Source: Pseudoxanthomonas sp. J31 (GTDB lineage: Bacteria > Pseudomonadota > Gammaproteobacteria > Xanthomonadales > Xanthomonadaceae). Taken from it: a stretch of DNA of 64,000 nucleotides. The stretch covers positions 1 to 64,000 of the forward strand of contig NZ_AZNZ01000003.1 of the NCBI RefSeq assembly GCF_000510725.1. The letters are read 5' to 3'. The first letter of the stretch is position 1. Every line of letters begins with the position of its first letter. The notes under the pieces were generated by a model that was not told the DNA's origin, did no database searches, and saw only the letters and a program-made list of their open reading frames with translations. This document shows positions 55,487-63,560 of this stretch, piece by piece. A program made the translations under genes and the position numbers.

Positions 55487-55508
55487 CAACGCACAGAACA
55501 GTGCGTTG
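55487..55508. promoter_or_regulatory. Perfect 8-6-8 inverted repeat between divergent genes
   Basis: CAACGCAC (55487-55494), spacer AGAACA, GTGCGTTG (55501-55508). It lies 30 bp before the GAF-GGDEF-EAL gene and 93 bp before the sigma gene, a place suited to an operator for one or both. No U-run follows, so it is not a terminator. The cognate regulator is unknown. Confidence 0.5.
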
Positions 55509-55537
55509 GGGTCGAGAAATCGGCGGGGCGGACCGTT

Positions 55538-58462
55538 ATGCTGGCGCCCGCCGTTGCCGGCAAGCTCGATCCAGGACAGATGATCCATTGCAGTGGCCTT
55601 GAGGGTGCGGCACCGGCCGCCGGTGCCGCCGTGCCCGATGGGCCCGGGCGGACCTGGGCCGTGCTTGCGTCCCTGCTGCCGGAGGCAGGGTGGATGGCCC
55701 TGGGCTGGCAGGCCGCGGGCCTGGCCACCTGCGCCGGTGCCAGCGACGGTGAGGCCTGGGCGCGGCTGCAGCAGGTGCTGGACGGCGGCCCGGTGCCCGA
55801 CGGGGTCCTGGGCGCGGCCTGGGACGAGGGCGAGGCCCGGCTGGCCGCGCTGGCCGGGTGTCCGGACACGCTGGAACCGGCGCGCCGGCAGGCCTGGTGC
55901 GCGGCGGCGCGCACCCTGCTGGAAGCGGAGCTGCACGAGCGCCGGCTGCAGGCCCGGGTGCAGGAACTGGAACAGTCGCGGCGGCTGCAGCAGGCGCTGT
56001 ACGAGATCGCCGACCTGGCCGGCGGCGAGGTCGAGATGCAGGAAGTGCTGGCGCGCCTGCACGGCATCATCGGCACGCTGATGTACGCGCCCAGTTGCTA
56101 CATCGTCGAGTACGACGAGCGGCGCGGCAGCCTGCGCTTCCTCTATTACGCCGACGACCGCGACCCGCAACTGGCGGACGGCGGCCGCGAGTGGCCGGTG
56201 CAGGAGATGGCCGACAGCCTCACCCTGGCCCTGCTGCGCCACGGCCGCGCCCTGCGCGGGCCCTCGGCTGGGATCCGCCGCGCCCTGGGCCTGCCGCAGC
56301 GCAGCCGGCGCCATGGCTCGGACAGCCTGGACTGGCTGGGCGTGCCGCTGCGCCGCGGCGAGCGCGTATGCGGCGCGATCGTGGTGCAGAGCTACGACCG
56401 CGCCGGTTGCTACAGCGAGGAGGACCGCGCGCTGCTGGGCTTCGTCGCCCAGCACGTGCAGACCATGCTGGACCGGCGCCAGGCCCAGGTGGAACTGGAG
56501 CGCCGGGTGCTGGAGCGCACCCTGGAACTGGAACGGGCCAACCGCGAGCTGCAGGAGGAGGTGCTCGAGCGCCAGCGCGCCGAGCGCCTGCAGCACGCGC
56601 TGTACCGCATCGCTGAGATGGCGGTCAGTTCGCAGGGGCCGGAGCAGTACTACGCCAAGGTCCACGCCGCGGTGGACGACCTGCTGTACGCGCGCAACTT
56701 CTACATCGCCCTGCTCGCCGAGGACCAGCAGACCATCGAGTTCGTGTACTCGGTGGACCAGGGCGGCGACCACCGCCCGCCGCGGCGTACGGGCAAGGGC
56801 CTGACCGAGTACGTGATGCGCACCGGCACGACCCTGCTGGCGCACCGCGCGGACATCGACCGCCTGATCGCCGCCGGCGAGGTGCACGACCCCGGCCCGG
56901 TGCGGGCCAGCAGCTGGCTGGGCGTGCCGCTGCGCCGCGACGGCGAGGTGGTGGGCGTGATCGCGGTGCAGAGCTACGACCCGAAGATCAGCTTCAGCAG
57001 CGACGACGAACGCCTGCTCTCGTTCGTGGCCCACAACATCGGCACCGGCCTGGCCCGGCAGGCGGCGCAGGAACGGCTGCGCCTGGCCCATGCGGACCTG
57101 GAGCGGCGCGTGGCCGAGCGCACCAGCGAGCTGGAGCGGGCCAACGAGCAGCTGCTGGCGCAGATCGGCGAGCGCCTGCGCGCCGAGCAGCGGCTCACCC
57201 ACCAGGCCCTGCACGACGCCCTGACCGGGCTGCCCAACCGCGCCTGCCTGCTGGATTCGCTGGGCGCCGCGCTGCGGCGCGCCGGCGATGGCGCCGGGCA
57301 CGCCTTCGCCGTGCTGTTCCTTGACCTGGACCGGTTCAAGGTGGTCAACGACAGCATCGGCCACGCCGCAGGCGACGAGTTGCTGGTGGAGGTGGCGCGG
57401 CGGCTGGTGTCGGCCATGCGCCCCGGCGACGTGGTCGCGCGCCTGGGCGGGGACGAGTTCGCGGTGCTGGCCGCCTGCCCGGACGGGCACGATGAGGTGC
57501 GCGAGCTGGCGCGCCGGCTGCTGGGCGTGATCGGCCAGCCACTATGGGTTGCCGGCCGCGAACTGTTCCCCTCGGCCAGCATGGGCATCGCCCTGTGGCA
57601 CCCGCGCTACCGCAGCGGCGAGGAGCTCCTGCGCGACGCCGACGCGGCCATGTACCGGGCCAAGAACGAGGGCCGCGACCGCTACGCCATGTTCGACGAG
57701 GCCATGCGCGAGCAGGCCGTGCGCAGCCTGGACCTGGAGGCGGACCTGCGCCGGGCGATCCAGCGCCGCGAGTTCATCCCGTACTACCAGCCGATCGTGC
57801 GCCTGGAGGATGGCGCGGTGGTCGGCCACGAGGCCCTGCTGCGCTGGCGCCACGAGAAGCGCGGCCTGCTGTCGCCGGCGGCGTTCATCGCCCTGGGCGA
57901 GGAGAGCGGGCTGATCGAGCAGGTCGACTGGCTGCTGTACGAGCAGGTGATTGAGGAGCTGGCGCGCGGCGGCAGCGGCTACATCTCGGTCAACGTCTCG
58001 CCGCGCCACTTCCGTTCGCCGGGTTTCGCCCGCCCCCTGCTGGGCCTGCTGGACGGCGCCGGCGCCGACCCGGCGCGGCTGCGCCTGGAGATCACCGAGG
58101 TGGCGCTGATGGACGACGCGCCGCGCATCCGGCGCATGCTCGACAGCCTGCGCGCGCGCGGCGTGGGCGCCTTGCTGGACGATTTTGGCACCGGTTTCTC
58201 CGCGCTGTCGTACCTGCACCGGTTCCCGATCCTGGGGCTGAAGATCGACCGCAGCTTCGTCGCCGGCCTGGACGCCGAGGGCGGGCGCGAGGAAAGCCTG
58301 GCCCTGGTGCGCGCGATCCTGGCGCTGTCGCACAGCCTGGGCATGGAGACGGTGGGCGAGGGCATCGAGACCGAGGCCCAGCGCGCCACCCTGCTGGAGC
58401 TGGGCTGCAGCGCCGGGCAGGGCTACCTGCTGGGCCGGCCCTCGGCCTGCCGGGTGCGCTGA
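55538..58462 (+). CDS. Dual-GAF GGDEF/EAL c-di-GMP enzyme
   Basis: A 974-residue cytoplasmic protein. After an N-terminal region of about 140 residues without a clear family come GAF 1 (about 155-310), a coiled coil, GAF 2 (about 365-515), a second coiled coil, GGDEF (about 560-715) and EAL (about 730-970). GGDEF is intact (LGGDEF near 637) with an inhibitory RxxD site five residues before it (RPGD). EAL is intact (EALLRW near 764, DDFGTGFSALSYL near 888). Both synthesis and breakdown of c-di-GMP are possible, selected by GAF signals. The two GAF units share LGVPLRRG..V.G.I.VQSYD, which suggests internal duplication. Confidence 0.93.
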   Translation: MLAPAVAGKLDPGQMIHCSGLEGAAPAAGAAVPDGPGRTWAVLASLLPEAGWMALGWQAAGLATCAGASDGEAWARLQQVLDGGPVPDGVLGAAWDEGEARLAALAGCPDTLEPARRQAWCAAARTLLEAELHERRLQARVQELEQSRRLQQALYEIADLAGGEVEMQEVLARLHGIIGTLMYAPSCYIVEYDERRGSLRFLYYADDRDPQLADGGREWPVQEMADSLTLALLRHGRALRGPSAGIRRALGLPQRSRRHGSDSLDWLGVPLRRGERVCGAIVVQSYDRAGCYSEEDRALLGFVAQHVQTMLDRRQAQVELERRVLERTLELERANRELQEEVLERQRAERLQHALYRIAEMAVSSQGPEQYYAKVHAAVDDLLYARNFYIALLAEDQQTIEFVYSVDQGGDHRPPRRTGKGLTEYVMRTGTTLLAHRADIDRLIAAGEVHDPGPVRASSWLGVPLRRDGEVVGVIAVQSYDPKISFSSDDERLLSFVAHNIGTGLARQAAQERLRLAHADLERRVAERTSELERANEQLLAQIGERLRAEQRLTHQALHDALTGLPNRACLLDSLGAALRRAGDGAGHAFAVLFLDLDRFKVVNDSIGHAAGDELLVEVARRLVSAMRPGDVVARLGGDEFAVLAACPDGHDEVRELARRLLGVIGQPLWVAGRELFPSASMGIALWHPRYRSGEELLRDADAAMYRAKNEGRDRYAMFDEAMREQAVRSLDLEADLRRAIQRREFIPYYQPIVRLEDGAVVGHEALLRWRHEKRGLLSPAAFIALGEESGLIEQVDWLLYEQVIEELARGGSGYISVNVSPRHFRSPGFARPLLGLLDGAGADPARLRLEITEVALMDDAPRIRRMLDSLRARGVGALLDDFGTGFSALSYLHRFPILGLKIDRSFVAGLDAEGGREESLALVRAILALSHSLGMETVGEGIETEAQRATLLELGCSAGQGYLLGRPSACRVR

Positions 58463-58472
58463 GCGCGGCGGC

Positions 58473-59900
58473 TCAGCTGCGGATCACCAGCAGCCGGATC
58501 TCGCTCATGTCCTCGATGGCGTACTTGACGCCCTCGCGGCCGAAGCCGGAATCCTTCACCCCGCCGTAGGGCATGTTGTCCATGCGGAAGCTGGGCACGT
58601 CGCCGACCACCACGCCGCCGACCTGCAGCCGGTCCCAGGCGCGCATGGCGTGGTCCAGGCTGTCGGTGAACACGCCGGCCTGCAGGCCGAAGTCCGAATC
58701 GTTGGCCGTCTCCAGGGCCGAATCGAAATCCTCGAAGCGCTGCAGCAGCGCCACCGGGCCGAACGCCTCCTGGCGCTGCAGCTCGCAATGCGCCGGCACG
58801 TCCTCCAGCAGGGTCGCCTCGAGCATGTTGCCCTTGCGGCCGCCACCGACGACGACCTTCGCCCCGGCCTTGCGCGCCGACTCGATCCAGCCTTCCAGCC
58901 GGCGCGCCGCGTCCTCGTCGATCATCGGGCCGATGAAGGTCTTCTCGTCCTTCGGGTCGCCGGCGACGAAAGTGGCGATCTTCGCCGCCAGCTTGTCCTT
59001 CAGCGCGTCGTAGACGTCGGCGTGGGCCAGGATCCGCTGCACGCTGATGCAGCTCTGCCCGGACTGGTAGTAGGCGCCGAAGGCCAGGCGCTCGACCACG
59101 TGGTCCAGGCACCCGCCCTGGTCGGCGTCGACGATGCAGGCGGCGTTGCCGCCCAGCTCCAGGGTGACCTTCTTGCGCCCGGCGCGGGCTTTGAAGTCCC
59201 AGCCGATGAGGCCGCCGGTGAAGGACAGCAGCTTGATCCGGTCGTCCTCGACCAGCGGCGCGGCCACCTCGTTGTCGCAGGCGAACACCGAGAATGCGCC
59301 CCTGGGCAGGTCGGTCTCGGCCAGGATCTCGGCGATGATCAGTGCGCCCACCGGGGTCTTGCCGGCCGGCTTGAGCACGAACGGGCAGCCGGCGGCGATC
59401 GCCGGGGCCACCTTGTGCGCCACCAGGTTGAGCGGGAAGTTGAACGGGGTGATGAAGCTGCACGGCCCGATCGGCACCCGCTTCCAGATCCCGCGGTAGC
59501 CGCGGCCGCGCTCGGAGATCTCCAGGTTCACGGTCTGGCCCTCGATCCGCACCGCCTCCTCGGCGGCGATGCGGAAGGTGTCGATCAGGCGGGTGACCTC
59601 GCCGCGGGCGTCCTTGATCGGCTTTCCGGCCTCGATGCACAGGGCCAGGGCCAGCTCCTCGGCGCGCTCGCGGAAGCGGGCGGTGCAATGCTCCAGCACC
59701 GCCTGGCGGCGGAACGGGGGCAGGGCGGCCATGGCCGGGGCGGCCTCCACCGCCGCGGCGATCGCCCGCTCCACCGTGGCCGCGTCGGCCATGGCCACCC
59801 GGGTGGCGACCTCCCCGCTGTACTTGTCGCGGACTTCCAGGTCGGTATTGGGCGTTTCGGCGGCGTTGGCGACGTAGAGCGGGTAGCTGGGCTTGAGCAT
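58473..59900 (-). CDS. NAD(P)-dependent aldehyde dehydrogenase
   Basis: A 475-residue ALDH superfamily member. The nucleophile is C284 in YQSGQSCISV, the general base E248 in TLELGGNA, and the oxyanion residue N154 in TPFNFPLN; the coenzyme lysine is in VLKPAGKTP. The nearest groups by motif are lactaldehyde/succinate-semialdehyde or GAPN-like dehydrogenases, but the substrate is not determined. It is convergent with the GGDEF/EAL gene (10 bp apart) and divergent from ispG. Confidence 0.9.
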   Translation of the reverse strand: MLKPSYPLYVANAAETPNTDLEVRDKYSGEVATRVAMADAATVERAIAAAVEAAPAMAALPPFRRQAVLEHCTARFRERAEELALALCIEAGKPIKDARGEVTRLIDTFRIAAEEAVRIEGQTVNLEISERGRGYRGIWKRVPIGPCSFITPFNFPLNLVAHKVAPAIAAGCPFVLKPAGKTPVGALIIAEILAETDLPRGAFSVFACDNEVAAPLVEDDRIKLLSFTGGLIGWDFKARAGRKKVTLELGGNAACIVDADQGGCLDHVVERLAFGAYYQSGQSCISVQRILAHADVYDALKDKLAAKIATFVAGDPKDEKTFIGPMIDEDAARRLEGWIESARKAGAKVVVGGGRKGNMLEATLLEDVPAHCELQRQEAFGPVALLQRFEDFDSALETANDSDFGLQAGVFTDSLDHAMRAWDRLQVGGVVVGDVPSFRMDNMPYGGVKDSGFGREGVKYAIEDMSEIRLLVIRS

Positions 59901-60014
59901 GGCGGTGTCCTGGGCGCGCGGGCCGGGTGCGACGAGTATGCCGCGGTCGGTGGCAAGGCCGCGTCGGCCGCCGGCCGGAATGCGCCGGTTCGGCCATGTT
60001 CGGCCGCGGGCGAC

Positions 60015-60020
60015 TAGAAT
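60015..60020 (+). promoter_or_regulatory. -10-like box giving a leaderless ispG start
   Basis: TAGAAT ends 6 nt before the ispG ATG (60027). No good -35 hexamer is present. The transcript would begin at the start codon. Confidence 0.35.
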
Positions 60021-60026
60021 GCGCAC

Positions 60027-61295
60027 ATGCAGCACGATGCCGTCACCCAGCCCACGCCGCCGGCTTCCATCGGACCCTGGCCGCGCCGTCCCACCCGCCA
60101 GGTCAACATCGGCGGCGTGCCGGTCGGCGGCGGTGCCCCGGTGGTCGTCCAGTCCATGACCAATACCGACACCGCGGACGTGGCGTCCTCGGTCAAGCAG
60201 GTGGCCGAACTGTGGCGCGCCGGCTCGGAGCTGGTGCGGCTGACGGTCAACACCCCGGAGGCGGCCGCGGCGATCCCGCGGATCCGCGAGAAGCTGCTGA
60301 TGATGGGCATCGACGTGCCCCTGATCGGCGACTTCCACTACAACGGCCACCAGCTGCTGGCCGCCGAGCCGGCCTGCGCCGAGGCGCTGGCCAAGTACCG
60401 GATCAACCCGGGCAACGTCGGCTTCGGCAAGAAGAAGGACACCCAGTTCGCCGCGATCATCGAGAAGGCGATCGAGTACGGCAAGCCGGTGCGCATCGGC
60501 GCCAACTGGGGCTCGCTGGACCAGGCCCTGGCCGCGCGGCTGATGGACGAGAACAGCCAGCGCGCCGAACCCTGGGACGCCGGCCGGGTGCTGCGCGAGG
60601 CGCTGATCCGCTCGGCGGTGGATTCGGCCGACCGCGCGGTGGAGCTGGGCCTGCCGGCCGAGCGCATCGTGCTCAGCTGCAAGGTCAGCGGCGTGCAGGA
60701 GCTGATCGCGGTGTACCGCGACCTGGCTGCGCGTTGCGACTACGCCCTGCACCTGGGCCTGACCGAGGCCGGCATCGGCAGCAAGGGCATCGTGGCCTCC
60801 GCCGCGGCGCTGGCGGTGCTGCTGCAGGAAGGCATCGGCGACACCATCCGCATCTCGCTGACGCCGGAGCCGGGCCAGCCGCGCACCCAGGAAGTGGTGG
60901 TGGCGCAGGAGCTGCTGCAGACCACCGGCCAGCGCGCCTTCACCCCGATGGTCACCGCCTGCCCGGGCTGCGGCCGCACCACCAGCACCTTCTTCCAGGA
61001 GCTGGCCAAGACCGTGCAGGAACACGTGCGGGCGAAGATGCCGGAATGGCGCGTGTCCCACCCCGGCGCCGAGAACCTGACCCTGGCGGTGATGGGCTGC
61101 GTGGTCAACGGCCCGGGCGAGTCGCGCCATGCCGACATCGGCATCTCCCTGCCGGGCACCGGCGAGGCGCCCTCGGCGCCGGTGTTCGTGGACGGGGAAA
61201 AGAAGGTCACGCTCAAGGGCGAGAACATCGCCGCCGAGTTCGTGGCCCTGATCGACGAGTACGTCGAGACCCGGTATGCCCGGAAGGCCGGCTGA
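60027..61295 (+). CDS. ispG: 4-hydroxy-3-methylbut-2-enyl-diphosphate synthase
   Basis: Iron-sulfur enzyme of the MEP isoprenoid pathway, converting MEcPP to HMBPP. The 422-residue protein contains [34 protein letters not shown] and the [4Fe-4S] ligands in [12 protein letters not shown] and GCVVNGPGE, as in other proteobacterial IspG proteins. It overlaps the PAP2 gene by 20 bp. No ribosome binding site is seen before the ATG. Confidence 0.97.
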   Translation: MQHDAVTQPTPPASIGPWPRRPTRQVNIGGVPVGGGAPVVVQSMTNTDTADVASSVKQVAELWRAGSELVRLTVNTPEAAAAIPRIREKLLMMGIDVPLIGDFHYNGHQLLAAEPACAEALAKYRINPGNVGFGKKKDTQFAAIIEKAIEYGKPVRIGANWGSLDQALAARLMDENSQRAEPWDAGRVLREALIRSAVDSADRAVELGLPAERIVLSCKVSGVQELIAVYRDLAARCDYALHLGLTEAGIGSKGIVASAAALAVLLQEGIGDTIRISLTPEPGQPRTQEVVVAQELLQTTGQRAFTPMVTACPGCGRTTSTFFQELAKTVQEHVRAKMPEWRVSHPGAENLTLAVMGCVVNGPGESRHADIGISLPGTGEAPSAPVFVDGEKKVTLKGENIAAEFVALIDEYVETRYARKAG

Positions 61296-61977
61296 GCCGC
61301 CTCCGGGAGACTCCGCGGCGCCGGTGCTGCCGCCGCGCCGCAGGCTGGGCCTGCTGCTGTTGCTGTTCCTCGGGGTGCTGGCCCCGCTGTGGCTGTTCGC
61401 CGAGCTGGCCGACGAGGTCCACGAGCTGGAGGAAATGGTGCACGCCGACGAGGCGCTGCTGCGCTGGCTCAACGGCCTGGCCGGGCCGCGCCTGGACGCG
61501 TTCTTCGTCGCCGTCACCCATGCCGGCTACGAGTACGGGGTGATCCCGCTCGACGTGCTGCTGTCGCTGGTCCTGCTGCTGAAGAGGAAGTGGCGCGAGG
61601 CGGCCTTCGCCACGGTGTCCTTCGTCGGTTCGGCGCTGCTGAACCTGGCCGCCAAGCACAGCTTCCAGCGCGCGCGCCCGGACCTGTGGGAATCGATCGC
61701 CCCGGAGACCACCTTCAGCTTCCCCAGCGGCCATGCCATGGGCTCGATGACCCTGGCCATGGTCGCGATCCTGCTGGCGTGGCGCACCCGCTGGCGCTGG
61801 CCGGTGGCGGTGGCGGCGGTGGCGTTCGTGCTGCTGGTGGGTCTGTCGCGCCTGTACCTGGGCGTGCATTACCCCTCCGACGTCATGGCCGGCTGGGCCG
61901 CGGGCCTGGCCTGGGTCGCGGGCACCTACCTGGTGCTGTTCCGCGCGCGCCGGCCGTGGCGCAGGCGCGCGCACTGA
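61276..61977 (+). CDS. PAP2-family membrane phosphatase
   Basis: A 233-residue membrane protein with about six helices and the complete acid phosphatase motif: K-x6-RP (KHSFQRARP), PSGH ([11 protein letters not shown]) and SR-x5-H-x3-D ([12 protein letters not shown]). Such enzymes dephosphorylate lipid phosphates including undecaprenyl diphosphate at the periplasmic face. The overlap with ispG suggests an isoprenoid-diphosphate substrate, though this is inference from position. It ends 1 bp before the convergent esterase gene. Confidence 0.92.
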   Translation: MPGRPAEPPPGDSAAPVLPPRRRLGLLLLLFLGVLAPLWLFAELADEVHELEEMVHADEALLRWLNGLAGPRLDAFFVAVTHAGYEYGVIPLDVLLSLVLLLKRKWREAAFATVSFVGSALLNLAAKHSFQRARPDLWESIAPETTFSFPSGHAMGSMTLAMVAILLAWRTRWRWPVAVAAVAFVLLVGLSRLYLGVHYPSDVMAGWAAGLAWVAGTYLVLFRARRPWRRRAH

Positions 61978-61978
61978 G

Positions 61979-63085
61979 TCAGTCCACGGGCGTTTCCCAG
62001 GGCGGGGGCAGGGCATCGATGTGCGCCACCAGCGCGTCGCGCAGGCGGGCATGGTCGGCCGCCGATGGATGCCAGTGGCAGGCCTGCATGTCCAGGCCGT
62101 CGACCGGCAGGAAGCTGATCCGGTGCTCGCCCTCGCGCTGCAGGGTTTCGACGACCTGGCGCGCGTGCTCGCGGATTTCCCCCTCGAAGAAGCCGGTGGC
62201 CCACAGCACGAAGTGCGCCTGCGGCCAGCGTGCACGCAGCTGGCGTACGAAGCCGGCATACGTGCGCACGTAATCGGCACGCAGGGCGGCGCGGTCGGCC
62301 CAGGGTTCGCCCTCGTGCAGTGCGGTGGAAAAGTCGTTGGTGCCCAGGGCGATCACCACCAGCTGCGGCTGCCAGGAGGCGTCGTTGTCGGGGTGTTCGT
62401 GCGAGAGCAGCAGGTAGGGCCAGGCGACGGGCAGGGTGTCGCCATCGTGGCCGTCGTAGTTGCGGACCACGCCGCGGCCGGAAATGGCATTGATCCGGTA
62501 GTCCGCGCCGTAGTGCTTCGCCACCTGCGGGCCGAAGGCTGCGCTGGTGTCGGTCGTTGCATCGACCTCCTCGCTGCTGCATTCGCGGTGGGTGGAGATG
62601 CTGCCGTAGCCGACCGTATGCGAGTCGCCGATGAACTCGATCCGGCGTGCCCGCAGCGGCATCGGCGCCGGCTTGCTCCCTTCCGGCAGCAGGAAGCCGC
62701 CGAAGACATGCACGCTGGACTGGCTTTCGCTCGCCGTTTCCAGGCGAAGCTGGTGCCGGCCCGGGGCCAGTCCGGTCACGCGGTAGCGCCCCGGCGTGGC
62801 CTGGCGCAGCGTGTCGATGCGCTCGCCGTCCACCAGCACGTGCAGGGCCAGCGGCGGATGAACCAGCTCGAATACGGCCTCGCTGCCATCGAATGCGGTC
62901 TCGAAGTAGACGCCGGGCCACTGGTGGGCGATGCCTTGCGGATGCGGCGCGGTGCGGCCGCCCACGTTCGCGGCAATGCGTTGGCCGGTGGCGGCGGGAT
63001 CGGGGAACACCCGCATCCCGGCATGGGATGGGGCGGAAACGAGGCCCGCCAGCAGGGCGAGGGCGATCCAGGGACGGGGTGCCAT
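61979..63085 (-). CDS. Secreted SGNH/GDSL esterase, CE2-like
   Basis: A 368-residue exported hydrolase. The signal peptide MAPRPWIALALLAGLVSA ends near SHA-G. An N-terminal beta-sandwich (about 25-145) precedes the SGNH domain: block I FIGDSHTVGYG with the catalytic serine, block III ALGTNDFS, and the C-terminal HWHPSAADH with the catalytic histidine. This two-domain layout matches carbohydrate esterase family 2 deacetylases. Substrates are probably acetylated plant or microbial polysaccharides. ATG 63085 has AAAGGAA upstream; the longer frame has no signal peptide. Confidence 0.88.
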   Translation of the reverse strand: MAPRPWIALALLAGLVSAPSHAGMRVFPDPAATGQRIAANVGGRTAPHPQGIAHQWPGVYFETAFDGSEAVFELVHPPLALHVLVDGERIDTLRQATPGRYRVTGLAPGRHQLRLETASESQSSVHVFGGFLLPEGSKPAPMPLRARRIEFIGDSHTVGYGSISTHRECSSEEVDATTDTSAAFGPQVAKHYGADYRINAISGRGVVRNYDGHDGDTLPVAWPYLLLSHEHPDNDASWQPQLVVIALGTNDFSTALHEGEPWADRAALRADYVRTYAGFVRQLRARWPQAHFVLWATGFFEGEIREHARQVVETLQREGEHRISFLPVDGLDMQACHWHPSAADHARLRDALVAHIDALPPPWETPVD

Positions 63086-63147
63086 GGCGTTCCTTTCCGT
63101 GCCGCGACCGGCGAGGCGGCGAGCATCGCAGCGGAAGCCGGAAAAGA

Positions 63148-63176
63148 ACAAGGCCCGGGGGTTGCCCGGGCCTTGT
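63148..63176 (-). terminator. Leftward terminator without an assigned gene
   Basis: ACAAGGCCCGGG (63148-63159) and CCCGGGCCTTGT (63165-63176) form a perfect 12-bp stem with a 5-nt loop. On the minus strand it is followed by TCTTTTCC, giving a U-rich tail; on the plus strand it is followed by CTGGAAT. It therefore ends a leftward transcript from the right, where no protein gene on the minus strand is evident. It lies 62 bp before the esterase start. Confidence 0.7.
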
Positions 63177-63378
63177 CTGGAATATTGGTGGTGGGGCGGC
63201 AGCCCGCGCCAAACGACCGTTGAAGAAAGTACGCGATACCGGCGTTCCGGCAAGTTGATAAGTCCTGCTGGCTGCTGCGAAAAGCGGGGGTTGACAGGCC
63301 AGAGGCAGCGGACGATCAAGCGGTTTTTCCCGTGGATCGGTCACCGATATGGCCGTTCAAATTCGTATGCTTCTCTGG

Positions 63379-63458
63379 TCCGGTTCGATTCCGGAATCGG
63401 GAATTGAACCCGCGTCCGTCCTCCCGACCAAGAGCACACCCATTCACACCCATTCCGG
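63379..63458. other. Opposed tRNA/tmRNA T-arm-like hairpins, possible att remnant
   Basis: TCCGG-TTCGATT-CCGGA (63379-63395) on the plus strand is a perfect T arm. CGGG-TTCAATT-CCCG (63412-63398) on the minus strand is a second, preceded by GGACG as in tRNA and tmRNA 3' ends. On the minus strand CCGGAAT (63458-63452) can pair with ATTCCGG (63397-63391) directly after this T arm, mimicking an acceptor stem of a 68-nt tRNA-like unit. No clear D or anticodon arm and no CCA in the right place were found, so this is not a functional tRNA. Integrases often leave duplicated tRNA 3' ends, which could explain it. Confidence 0.4.
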
Positions 63459-63499
63459 GGTAAGGCAGCCCGGGGTGCGGGGAATCGCACCTTCTATCG

Positions 63500-63514
63500 C
63501 CGCATTATATGCGG
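63500..63514. promoter_or_regulatory. Palindrome CCGCAT-TAT-ATGCGG upstream of the Fic gene
   Basis: Six-bp arms at 63500-63505 and 63509-63514. The same half-site sequence (ATGCGG/CCGCAT) recurs in the inverted repeat at 63528-63560, suggesting two binding sites for one regulator. Confidence 0.45.
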
Positions 63515-63522
63515 TGAATAAC

Positions 63523-63551
63523 TTGCGCATGCGGAGAATGAAGCCCATAAT
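63523..63551 (+). promoter_or_regulatory. Sigma-70-like promoter of the Fic gene
   Basis: TTGCGC (63523-63528) and CATAAT (63546-63551) with 17-bp spacing. The start point would fall on the ATG at 63558, so the transcript is probably leaderless; no ribosome binding site is present. Confidence 0.5.
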
Positions 63552-63560
63552 CTCCGCATG
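63528..63560. promoter_or_regulatory. Inverted repeat covering the -10 box and start codon of the Fic gene
   Basis: CATGCGGAGA (63528-63537) and TCTCCGCATG (63551-63560) are perfect 10-bp arms with a 13-bp spacer. The right arm includes the start codon and the left arm overlaps the -35 end. A bound dimer would block transcription, which suggests autorepression or control by a neighbour beyond the window. Confidence 0.55.

Larger units (their letters stand above)
63086..63557. other. Gene-free region at a possible island boundary
   Basis: No supported protein gene. It holds a leftward terminator (63148-63176), ATCGGT-C-ACCGAT (63336-63348), opposed T-arm-like hairpins (63379-63412), a tandem 10-bp CACACCCATT pair (63435-63454), a 6-6-6 hairpin GGTGCG...CGCACC (63474-63491) and the Fic promoter region (63500-63560). 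The final 60 bp are AT-richer than the rest of the window. Confidence 0.6.

Noticed and set aside
63391-63458. A functional tRNA on the minus strand
   Set aside because: Acceptor-like and T-arm-like pairings exist, but no D arm or anticodon arm folds and the T stem has only four pairs.
63300-63460. A tmRNA (ssrA) gene on the minus strand
   Set aside because: Only a T-arm-like hairpin resembles it. I found no tag reading frame, no matching 5' domain and no CCA end at the proper distance.
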